Origin: Pseudomonas sp. GM49
GTDB taxonomy: Bacteria > Pseudomonadota > Gammaproteobacteria > Pseudomonadales > Pseudomonadaceae
Reading direction: 5' to 3'
Length of the DNA: 43,150 nt
Assembly (NCBI RefSeq): GCF_000282355.1
Contig: NZ_AKJL01000018.1
Coordinates: 1 to 43,150 of the forward strand
In this document: positions 35,453 to 43,150 of the stretch, piece after piece
Numbering within the stretch: position 1 is the stretch's first letter
Layout: each line of letters starts with the position of its first letter
The notes under the pieces: model-generated
The model's input: the letters and a program-made list of their open reading frames with translations, nothing else
Told to the model about the DNA's origin: nothing
Databases searched by the model: none
Made by a program: the position numbers and the translations under genes

Positions 35453-35734
35453 ATCAATCTCCGAAGATGAGAGGGGATGACAGAGCCATCCGGGGCACAA
35501 CCGACCACTTAGGGGGCGGAAAACAGTGGCCGGGTATAACCCGGCGCTCTAAAAACAGGCGCCAGTATCGCGATGGTTTATGACAGAGCGGTGGCTATGT
35601 GATGTCATGTCGATGACGATATAGAGTCGTCTTGAACTATTGAGTTAGAGCACTGTCGTCGAATTGACCGTGTGCAAAGGAGAGCGATCGGCGATACTCG
35701 CGAGGCTTTTACACCATGAAAAGTGAGGATGGTG

Positions 35735-36859
35735 ATGCCGCTGCAACGCCTGCAAAGACTGTCAGAAATCGCCCCGCAGACCTGGGACGCCCTGGTGCCC
35801 GAGACTCAGCCTTTTCTGCGTCACGCTTTTTTGAGCGCACTGGAAGACAGCGGCAGCGTCGGACCTCATTCCGGCTGGCAGCCCGAGCATTTGCTGCACG
35901 TTGAAGGTGACCGCCTGATCGCCGCGCTACCCAGTTATCGCAAGTGGCATTCCTACGGCGAATACGTGTTCGATCACGCCTGGGCCGATGCCTGTGAACG
36001 CGCCGGCATCGACTACTACCCCAAACTGTTGACTGCCGTGCCGTTCAGTCCCGTCACCGGGCCGCGGCTGTTGGCGGCCACGGTCGAAGACGGCTTCGAG
36101 TTAATGAAAAGCCTGCCGGGCTACCTTGAGCTCGAAGGGCTCTCCAGCGCCCACATCAACTTCACCGATCCGTTCACCGACGCGGCATTGAGCGAGCAGC
36201 CCGGCTGGCTGCAGCGAGTTGGCTGTCAATACCACTGGCAGAATCGCGGTTACCGGGATTTCCAGGACTTCCTTGACGTGCTGAGTTCGCGCAAGCGCAA
36301 ACAGATGCGCAAGGAACGCGAGCAGGTGGCGGGGCAGGGCTTTGAGTTCGAATGGCTGCAAGGGCGGGAGCTGAACCAGGCGCAATGGGATTTCGTCTAT
36401 GCCTGCTACGCCAATACCTATGCGGTGCGCCGCCAGGCGCCGTACCTGACGCGGGAGTTTTTCAGCTTGTTGGCCGAACGCATGCCGGAGTCGATTCGCG
36501 TGGTGTTGGCCAGGCAGGGTTCACGGCCGGTGGCGATGGCTTTCAGCCTGGTGGGGGGCGACAGTTTCTACGGGCGTTACTGGGGCTGCCTGGCGGAGTT
36601 CGACCGCCTGCATTTCGAGACCTGTTTCTACCAGGGCATGGACTACGCCATCGCCAACGGTTTCCAGCGTTTCGATGCCGGAGCCCAGGGTGAGCACAAA
36701 CTGATTCGCGGATTCGAGCCAGTCATTACGCATTCCTGGCACTACTTGAGGCATCCGGGATTAAAAGCGGCGGTGAAGGACTTCCTGGAGCAGGAGCGGT
36801 TGGGGGTACTGGCTTATGCGGAAGACGCAAAGTCAGCCTTGCCTTATCGCCAAGGCTGA
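35735..36859 (+). CDS. FemAB-like/DUF482 (GNAT-fold) protein
   Basis: A 374-residue protein of the COG3146/DUF482 group, related to GNAT and FemAB peptidyltransferases. The start at 35735 (MPLQRLQRLSEIA) has GAGG six bases upstream; GTG and ATG codons at 35723-35729 are alternatives. It has conserved GYRDFQDFLDVLSSRKRKQMRKERE near residue 170, AMAFSLVGGDSFYGRYWGC near residue 264 and FDAGAQGEHKLIRGFEP near residue 312. Members probably transfer amino-acyl or acyl groups, but no substrate is proved. It is monocistronic and convergent with aqpZ. Confidence 0.8.
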   Translation: MPLQRLQRLSEIAPQTWDALVPETQPFLRHAFLSALEDSGSVGPHSGWQPEHLLHVEGDRLIAALPSYRKWHSYGEYVFDHAWADACERAGIDYYPKLLTAVPFSPVTGPRLLAATVEDGFELMKSLPGYLELEGLSSAHINFTDPFTDAALSEQPGWLQRVGCQYHWQNRGYRDFQDFLDVLSSRKRKQMRKEREQVAGQGFEFEWLQGRELNQAQWDFVYACYANTYAVRRQAPYLTREFFSLLAERMPESIRVVLARQGSRPVAMAFSLVGGDSFYGRYWGCLAEFDRLHFETCFYQGMDYAIANGFQRFDAGAQGEHKLIRGFEPVITHSWHYLRHPGLKAAVKDFLEQERLGVLAYAEDAKSALPYRQG

Positions 36860-36877
36860 CCTTCACGGTGCAGCGTG

Positions 36878-37576
36878 TCAGGTGTTTTCCTTGCCCAGCC
36901 AGCGATACAGCACGCCACCGACGACGGCACCGAGCAGCGGTGCGACCCAGAACATCCACAGTTGTTGAATCGCCCAGCCGCCGACGATCAGCGCCGGGCC
37001 GGTGCTGCGCGCCGGGTTGACCGAGGTGTTGGTGACGGGGATCGAGATCAGGTGGATTAGCGTCAGCCCCAGGCCGATGGCAATCGGTGCCAGTCCTGCC
37101 GGTGCACGTTTGTCGGTGGCGCCGAGGATGATCAGGATGAACATCGCAGTCATCACCAGTTCACAGACAAACCCTGCCGCCATCGAATAGCCGCCAGGCG
37201 AGTGTTCGCCATAGCCGTTGGATGCCAATCCTCCCGCCAGTTCGAAACCGGGTTTGCCGCTGGCAATGAAATACAGCAGGGCGGCTGCAATCACGCCGCC
37301 AATGACCTGGGCAATGATGTAGGCCGGCAATTCATTGGCCGGAAACCGTCCACCCACCACCAGGCCGAGGGATACCGCAGGATTGAGATGACAACCGGAA
37401 ATATGGCCAATGGCGAAGGCCATGGTCAGCACGGTCAGGCCAAACGCGAAGGACACCCCGAGAAGACCGATCCCCACATCCGGAAATGCCGCCGCCAGCA
37501 CCGCACTGCCGCAACCACCCAACACCAGCCAGAACGTACCTACCAACTCTGTAGCCGAACGTTTTAACAGAGACAT
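36878..37576 (-). CDS. aqpZ: Aquaporin Z
   Basis: A 232-residue aquaporin with six membrane segments and two half-helix NPA motifs (residues 65-67 in HLNPAVS and 187-189 in SVNPARS). Arg190 follows the second NPA, and the His near residue 175 with Phe47-region residues fits a narrow water-selective filter, so it is assigned to AqpZ rather than GlpF. It transports water across the inner membrane. The ATG at 37576 has AAAGGG ten bases upstream. A terminator of the upstream ABC gene lies in the promoter side. Confidence 0.93.
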   Translation of the reverse strand: MSLLKRSATELVGTFWLVLGGCGSAVLAAAFPDVGIGLLGVSFAFGLTVLTMAFAIGHISGCHLNPAVSLGLVVGGRFPANELPAYIIAQVIGGVIAAALLYFIASGKPGFELAGGLASNGYGEHSPGGYSMAAGFVCELVMTAMFILIILGATDKRAPAGLAPIAIGLGLTLIHLISIPVTNTSVNPARSTGPALIVGGWAIQQLWMFWVAPLLGAVVGGVLYRWLGKENT

Positions 37577-37692
37577 GAGAGTGAGCCCTTTCGAGATTAT
37601 GCCGCCTTGAGCATCCAGCCGATGGACTGCAGAACCACCTCCAGAACGTTGCAGTGAGTACAGCAGGGTTTTTTTAGAATTCCAGCAGGCAC
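37577..37692 (-). other. aqpZ promoter region, nothing specific seen
   Basis: The 116 bases between the terminator and the aqpZ start contain an A/T-rich run (tttttttagaattcc) but no operator or box I can name. Confidence 0.5.
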
Positions 37693-37737
37693 AAAAAACC
37701 GCCAGGACCCGTGGTTGAAGGGTTCTGGCGGTTTTTT
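37693..37737. terminator. Strong intrinsic terminator between ABC exporter and aqpZ
   Basis: aaaaaaccgcca...ggaccc and gggttctggcggtttttt form a stem of about 17 bp with one mismatch and a loop of gtggttgaa. A-run and T-run flank it, so it should work in both directions. Confidence 0.9.
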
Positions 37738-37761
37738 GGAGGCTATCGGTCGCGCCAATCC

Positions 37762-37877
37762 CTGTAGGAGCGAGCTTGCTCGCGATGGTCGTCAACGATA
37801 ATGCTGAAAACCTGACACCGCGCGGCGTCCCTTAATCCATCGTCGGAACGCCGCCCGGAGCAAGCTCGCTCCTACAG
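37762..37877. repeat. REP/BIME pair 10
   Basis: tgtaggagcgagcttgctcg and gagcaagctcgctcctaca are inverted copies with a long spacer (including gatggtcgtcaacgataatg), closely similar to the BIME at 33882. It lies just after the ABC exporter stop codon at 37899. Confidence 0.9.
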
Positions 37878-37898
37878 GTTATGTGGCCATCCCAGGGA

Positions 37899-39731
<1,833 letters not shown>

Positions 39732-39740
39732 CGGTTGTTC

Positions 39741-39760
39741 GCCCGCGAACGGGCTCTCCT
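39741..39760 (-). promoter_or_regulatory. Hairpin between Shine-Dalgarno and start of the ABC exporter gene
   Basis: On the minus strand AGGAG (39760-39756) is followed by gcccgttcgcgggc, a five-bp stem with a four-base ttcg loop, and then by nine bases to the ATG. If the hairpin forms, the effective spacing from AGGAG to ATG falls from 24 to about 10 bases. Confidence 0.5.
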
Positions 39761-39774
39761 TTTAACGGTTTGAG

Positions 39775-39798
39775 CGTTGCCGGCAAACACCGGCAACG
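39775..39798 (-). terminator. Hairpin between ppiA-like gene and ABC exporter
   Basis: cgttgccgg and ccggcaacg are perfectly complementary around caaaca, and the stem extends with flanking gag/ctc. It lies 27 bp after the cyclophilin stop. The T-run is weak, so it may be an incomplete terminator. Confidence 0.6.
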
Positions 39799-39825
39799 GC
39801 TCGGACATCCTTGTCCAGCTTAGTC

Positions 39826-40383
39826 TCAGTCGATGCGCTTGGCCGACTTGATGAACACCGGGTCGGCCGGCACGTCCTTCATGCCGTTACGAACGGTGAT
39901 TGGTGAATTAACGATGATGTCGACCACGTCCATGCCTTTGACGACTTTGCCGAACACCGCGTAACCGTCGCCCTGGTCAAGGAAGTCGTTGTCCTTGACG
40001 TTGATGAAGAACTGGCTGGTGGCCGAGTCAGGCACCGAAGTACGGGCCATCGACAAGGTACCGCGAACGTTGACCAGGCCGTTGTTGTGCTCGTTTTTGA
40101 TCGGGTCTTTGGTTTCTTTTTGTTGCATGGCTTGGGTGAAGCCACCGCCCTGGACCATGAAACCCGGAATCACCCGGTGGAAAATCGTGTTGTTGTAGAA
40201 GCCACTGTCGACGTACTCAAGGAAGTTCCTGGTACTGATCGGGGCCTTGACCGGGTCCAGTTCGATTTCGATCTGGCCGTTGGTGGTGTCCAGCAGCACG
40301 TGCGGTGCCTTGGCAGGCGTTGCCGCCATCAGGTTGGCGGCAAACAGGACGGAGCCTGCGGCGAGGGCGATTTTTTTCAGCAT
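39826..40383 (-). CDS. ppiA: Periplasmic peptidyl-prolyl cis-trans isomerase (cyclophilin)
   Basis: A 185-residue cyclophilin. The signal peptide ([20 protein letters not shown], cleavage after Ala near residue 20) places it in the periplasm. The catalytic core is intact: [13 protein letters not shown] near residue 68 (catalytic Arg and Phe), and [14 protein letters not shown] near residue 123. It speeds proline isomerisation during folding of exported proteins. It starts 3 bp after the end of the alpha/beta hydrolase gene, so the two are probably co-transcribed. Confidence 0.93.
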   Translation of the reverse strand: MLKKIALAAGSVLFAANLMAATPAKAPHVLLDTTNGQIEIELDPVKAPISTRNFLEYVDSGFYNNTIFHRVIPGFMVQGGGFTQAMQQKETKDPIKNEHNNGLVNVRGTLSMARTSVPDSATSQFFINVKDNDFLDQGDGYAVFGKVVKGMDVVDIIVNSPITVRNGMKDVPADPVFIKSAKRID

Positions 40384-40386
40384 GGG

Positions 40387-41190
40387 TCAGTGATCCTGAG
40401 TGGTGGTGTCGACTGCGGTCAGAAACTCCAGCAGTGTCTGGTTGAAGTGTTCCGGCTGGTCCAGCGGCGTGGCGTGGCGTGAATCGGCGATCACCACCAA
40501 CCGCGCATCGGGCAGCAGTTTTACGTAGTTTTCCTTCAGCGCCACCGGTGTGTAGTCACGGTCGGCACTGACGATGAGGGTTGGACAGGTAACCTTGGAA
40601 AGTCGTTCCTGGACCCCCCAGCCCACAATTGCATTGAAGCTGGCGAGATAAGCATGTTTGTCGTTTTTTGCCCAGCGTTCGGCCATTTTTTGTCGCAGGT
40701 CAGCCTGCTCGGGTTTCGGGAACAGCTTGCCGCCCAGCGCCTTGCCAATGGTGCCCAGGCTAAGGGCGCGCATCAGGCTCCAGCGCTTGAACCACTGCCA
40801 GTAGTCATCGCGACTTCGCAGTTTGACCTCCGGCGCGCTGTTGACGATGCACAGGCTCTTGAGCAGTTGCGGCTGATCCACGCCCAGCTGGAAACCGATC
40901 ATGCCACCCATGGACAGGCCGACATAGTGTGCCGGAGCGAGATTGAGGTGCTCGATCAGTGCAATCAGGTCAGCGCTGAATCCGGCAATGCTGTAGCGCT
41001 CCCGGGGCTTGTCCGAACGGCCGTGGCCGCGGACATCCGGGACGATCACCCGGTAGCGGGTGGCAAGTGCCGGGATCTGTTTTTCCCAGTCCAGTGTGCT
41101 GGAGCCGAGACCGTGGACCAGCAGCAGCGGCGTGCCGTGGCCATATTCCTCATAGTGCAGGTTGCAACCTTCGTGTTCGAAATAGGCCAT
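40387..41190 (-). CDS. Alpha/beta-fold hydrolase
   Basis: A 267-residue alpha/beta hydrolase. The nucleophile elbow is GLSMGG with Ser93. The oxyanion-hole region is LLLVHGLGSSTLDWE, the acidic residue lies in ADRDYTP near residue 216, and the His in DSRHATPLDQPEHF near residue 245, completing the triad. Members cleave esters, lactones or C-C bonds; the substrate is unknown. It lies between a LysR gene (14-bp gap) and the cyclophilin gene (3-bp gap). Confidence 0.88.
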   Translation of the reverse strand: MAYFEHEGCNLHYEEYGHGTPLLLVHGLGSSTLDWEKQIPALATRYRVIVPDVRGHGRSDKPRERYSIAGFSADLIALIEHLNLAPAHYVGLSMGGMIGFQLGVDQPQLLKSLCIVNSAPEVKLRSRDDYWQWFKRWSLMRALSLGTIGKALGGKLFPKPEQADLRQKMAERWAKNDKHAYLASFNAIVGWGVQERLSKVTCPTLIVSADRDYTPVALKENYVKLLPDARLVVIADSRHATPLDQPEHFNQTLLEFLTAVDTTTQDH

Positions 41191-41204
41191 GCATACACTC
41201 CGTG

Positions 41205-42128
41205 TCAGGCTTGTTCGGGGGCGGCGAACGGCGCGTCCAGTGGTGCGGTGTCAAACGTACGCAGCAGTTCGATGAGAATCTGCGTGGCAGGCCCCAGCGG
41301 CTTGTCCTTGTTCGAATACAGGTAAAAGCTCGGGTTGCGGCTACCGCCCTGATCCAACGGTAGCAGCTTGAGCGTACCTTCCTTGAGTTCCCGCTCGATC
41401 AGGTGCCTGGGCAGCCAGGCAAAACCCAGGCCGCTGCTGACGAAGGTTGCGGCGGTGGCCAGGCTGCCGACGGTCCAGCGCTGTTCGGCACCGAGCCAGC
41501 CGACGTCCCGTGGTTGCTGGCGGCCCGAGTCGCGAATTACCACTTGCATCTGGCTTTCCAGGTCCTGGAAGTTCAGTTCGCGGTTGAGGCGGTGCAGGGG
41601 ATGTTCCGGGTGGGCGACCGCGACGAACTCGACGTCGCTCAATTCCGCGCCCAGGTAGCCGGGAATACTGAACCCGGTGATGGCCAGGTCGGCCACGCCT
41701 TCCAGCAGGACTTCCTCCACACCCGACAGCACTTCCTCACGCAGGCGCACCCGGCAGCCACGGCTTTGCGGCATGAATGCGGTCAGGGCGCGAACGAGGC
41801 GGGCGCTTGGGTAAGCGGCATCGACCACCAGGCGCACTTCGGCTTCCCAGCCCTGTTCCATGTGATGGGCCAGGTCTTCGAGTTGACTGGCCTGTTTCAC
41901 CAGTTGCCGGGAGCGGCGCAACAGCACGCCGCCGGCTTCGGTCAGCACGGCTTTGCGTCCGTCGATGCGCAACAACGGTACACCGAGCTGATCCTGCATG
42001 CGTGCCACGGTGTAGCTGACCGACGATTGCGAGCGATGCAGCGCTTCGGCGGCCTGGGCGAAACCACCGTGATCGACCACGGCCTGCAGCGTTCGCCATT
42101 GATCAAGGGTCACGCGGGGCGCTTTCAT
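41205..42128 (-). CDS. LysR-family transcriptional regulator
   Basis: A 307-residue LysR protein. The N-terminal helix-turn-helix (TLQAVVDHGGFAQAAEALHR, then SSVSYTVARMQDQLGVPLLRID) ends near residue 56, and the effector-binding domain follows. GAGGAG lies six bases before the ATG. It is divergent from the small secreted protein at 42178 with only 49 bp between and is followed by the alpha/beta hydrolase on the same strand. It may control the hydrolase operon, the small protein or azoR 600 bp away. Confidence 0.9.
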   Translation of the reverse strand: MKAPRVTLDQWRTLQAVVDHGGFAQAAEALHRSQSSVSYTVARMQDQLGVPLLRIDGRKAVLTEAGGVLLRRSRQLVKQASQLEDLAHHMEQGWEAEVRLVVDAAYPSARLVRALTAFMPQSRGCRVRLREEVLSGVEEVLLEGVADLAITGFSIPGYLGAELSDVEFVAVAHPEHPLHRLNRELNFQDLESQMQVVIRDSGRQQPRDVGWLGAEQRWTVGSLATAATFVSSGLGFAWLPRHLIERELKEGTLKLLPLDQGGSRNPSFYLYSNKDKPLGPATQILIELLRTFDTAPLDAPFAAPEQA

Positions 42129-42153
42129 GTTGAGCTCCTCTTGTCCTAAGCTG

Positions 42154-42174
42154 GCAGCCCTTATTGGAGGCTGC
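42154..42174 (+). promoter_or_regulatory. Hairpin involving the RBS of the 42178 gene
   Basis: gcagcc (42154-42159) and ggctgc (42169-42174) pair perfectly around nine bases, and the right arm includes the last two bases of the Shine-Dalgarno ggagg (42166-42170). It may limit translation of the downstream gene. Confidence 0.35.
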
Positions 42175-42177
42175 TGA

Positions 42178-42492
42178 ATGAAAAAATTCTGTTGTGTGCT
42201 GCTGGCGCTGCTGCCGCTGACGGCGATGGCTTACCCGATCGATGTGAAGAAAGACCTCAACGGCATGAAGATCGATTACCAGACCTACGACACGGATAAC
42301 GACATCGGCTCCATTCAGGTGGCCAACTACGGCGACGTCGATGCAAGCTGCAAGGCCGTTTTCATCAATGGCCCGGAAGCACCGCGTACCCGCAAGATCG
42401 ACGTGCCGGCCGGCAAGCACAAAAATGCCACCGTCAAGTTCAGCCGCAACATCATCAAGCTGCGCATCGAGCTGACTTGCGCCCCGAAATGA
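42178..42492 (+). CDS. Small secreted protein, unknown function
   Basis: A 104-residue protein. The signal peptide is residues 1-18 (MKKFCCVLLALLPLTAMA, cleavage after Ala). The mature 86 residues hold two cysteines (CK near residue 60 and TC near residue 101) that could form one disulfide, and a pattern of alternating hydrophobic strands suggesting a small beta-sandwich. Relatives in Pseudomonas are sometimes labelled 3-phosphoglycerate kinase, which the sequence does not support. GGAGG lies seven bases before the ATG. It is divergent from a LysR gene. Confidence 0.8.
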   Translation: MKKFCCVLLALLPLTAMAYPIDVKKDLNGMKIDYQTYDTDNDIGSIQVANYGDVDASCKAVFINGPEAPRTRKIDVPAGKHKNATVKFSRNIIKLRIELTCAPK

Positions 42493-42504
42493 CGCCAGGG
42501 TCTT

Positions 42505-42596
42505 CTGTAGGAGCGAGCTTGCTCGCGATAGCGGTGTGTCAGGCAAAAGAAAAGTTGAATGACACGACCTCTTCGCGAGCAAGCCCGCTCCCACAG
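42505..42596. repeat. REP/BIME pair 11
   Basis: tgtaggagcgagcttgctcg and gcgagcaagcccgctcccaca are inverted copies after the small secreted protein gene and before azoR. Confidence 0.9.
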
Positions 42597-42723
42597 AGTA
42601 TGCTGAGCTTATAAACGAATTTATTGATGGGTTATAGCAGTTATTTGCGCTTTTTCATCGATATGACTCCGTTTAACCTTCACTCCATCGACCTACAGCA
42701 TTCTCAGATGGAGGCTACATCCC

Positions 42724-43150
42724 ATGTCCCGCGTTCTGATCATCGAAAGCAGTGCCCGTCAGCAAGACTCGGTTTCCCGCCAACTGACCCAGACGTTCAT
42801 CAGCCAGTGGAAAGCCGCTCACCCGAATGACCAGATCACCGTCCGGGACCTGGCCGTCAAGCCGGTTCCGCACCTGGATATCAACCTGCTGGGTGGCTGG
42901 ATGAAACCCGCCGAGCAGCGCAGCGACATCGAACAGGCGTCCCTGGAACGCTCCAACCAGCTGACCGACGAATTGCTCGCCGCCGATGTACTGGTCATGG
43001 CCGCACCCATGTACAACTTTGCGATTCCCAGCACCCTGAAAGCCTGGCTCGACCATGTGCTGCGTGCCGGCGTGACCTTCAAGTACACCGAAACCGGCCC
43101 GCAAGGCCTGCTCAGCGGCAAACGCGCCTACGTGTTGACGGCTCCCCCCC
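42724..43150 (+). CDS. azoR: FMN-dependent NADH-azoreductase, 5' part
   Basis: The first 142 residues of a flavodoxin-fold AzoR, cut off by the window end (full length is usually about 200). It starts at the ATG at 42724 with GGAGG nine bases upstream. The N-terminal strand and FMN-phosphate loop read VLIIESSARQQDSVS, and the AAPMYNFAIPSTLKAWLDH segment near residue 98 is the FMN-isoalloxazine contact region typical of AzoR. It reduces azo bonds and quinones with NAD(P)H in the cytoplasm. Confidence 0.92.
   Translation, partial: MSRVLIIESSARQQDSVSRQLTQTFISQWKAAHPNDQITVRDLAVKPVPHLDINLLGGWMKPAEQRSDIEQASLERSNQLTDELLAADVLVMAAPMYNFAIPSTLKAWLDHVLRAGVTFKYTETGPQGLLSGKRAYVLTAPP

Noticed and set aside
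42178..42492. 3-phosphoglycerate kinase
   Set aside because: At 104 residues with a signal peptide, it is far too small and lacks all kinase motifs.

Overview
The window is a typical chromosomal stretch of a fluorescent Pseudomonas, most likely the P. fluorescens group. The evidence is gene content (aceK, hrpA, ptrB, lpxO, pxpABC, cysK, azoR in Pseudomonas-like forms), high GC with strongly GC-biased third codon positions, and many copies of the 'gtgggagcgagcttgctcgcg' type REP/BIME repeats between genes. The assignment rests on recognition of sequences; no database was searched. About 36 protein genes are supported. No rRNA, tRNA, prophage, insertion sequence or CRISPR array was seen.

Layout. 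1-8.4 kb: housekeeping and small genes. These are the 3' end of a peptidase-like gene with a degenerate zinc site, a DUF2892 membrane protein, a TrmH-family methyltransferase, a YajD-type HNH protein, a spermidine-synthase-like protein, a proline-rich secreted protein, a cyclic-nucleotide-binding protein, oligopeptidase B, and a three-gene plus-strand operon (membrane protein, class II glutamine amidotransferase, DUF2937). 8.4-13.7 kb: a compact minus-strand operon encoding one IucA/IucC-type (NIS) siderophore synthetase, an MFS exporter and an IutA-like TonB receptor, with a Fur-box-like site upstream. 13.7-18.5 kb: a LysR regulator divergent from an MFS carrier plus pxpA-pxpB-pxpC, probably a 5-oxoproline (or related acid) uptake and hydrolysis unit. 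18.6-20.7 kb: a MoxR ATPase and VWA protein pair.

20.8-21.7 kb is the most accessory-looking part. A DUF4160 gene overlaps a DUF2442-plus-HTH gene, a perfect 11-bp palindrome lies just before the first start codon, and the pair abuts what looks like the N-terminal remnant of a DUF748 gene. 21.8-26.4 kb: cysK, lpxO and two EamA/DMT transporters. The first transporter has a long leader holding a promoter, a 5'-end hairpin, a 54-codon candidate leader ORF and a terminator-like hairpin. 26.6-33.9 kb: aceK, hrpA and a long-form FabH. 34.1-37.9 kb: a porin, a FemAB/DUF482 acyltransferase-like protein and aquaporin Z. 37.9-43.15 kb: an MsbA-like ABC exporter, a periplasmic cyclophilin, an alpha/beta hydrolase, a LysR regulator, a small secreted protein and the 5' part of azoR.

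The candidates most worth checking are the single-synthetase siderophore operon (possibly rhizoferrin-like, an inference), the DUF4160/DUF2442-HTH module with its palindrome and the broken DUF748 gene beside it, and the EamA leader.
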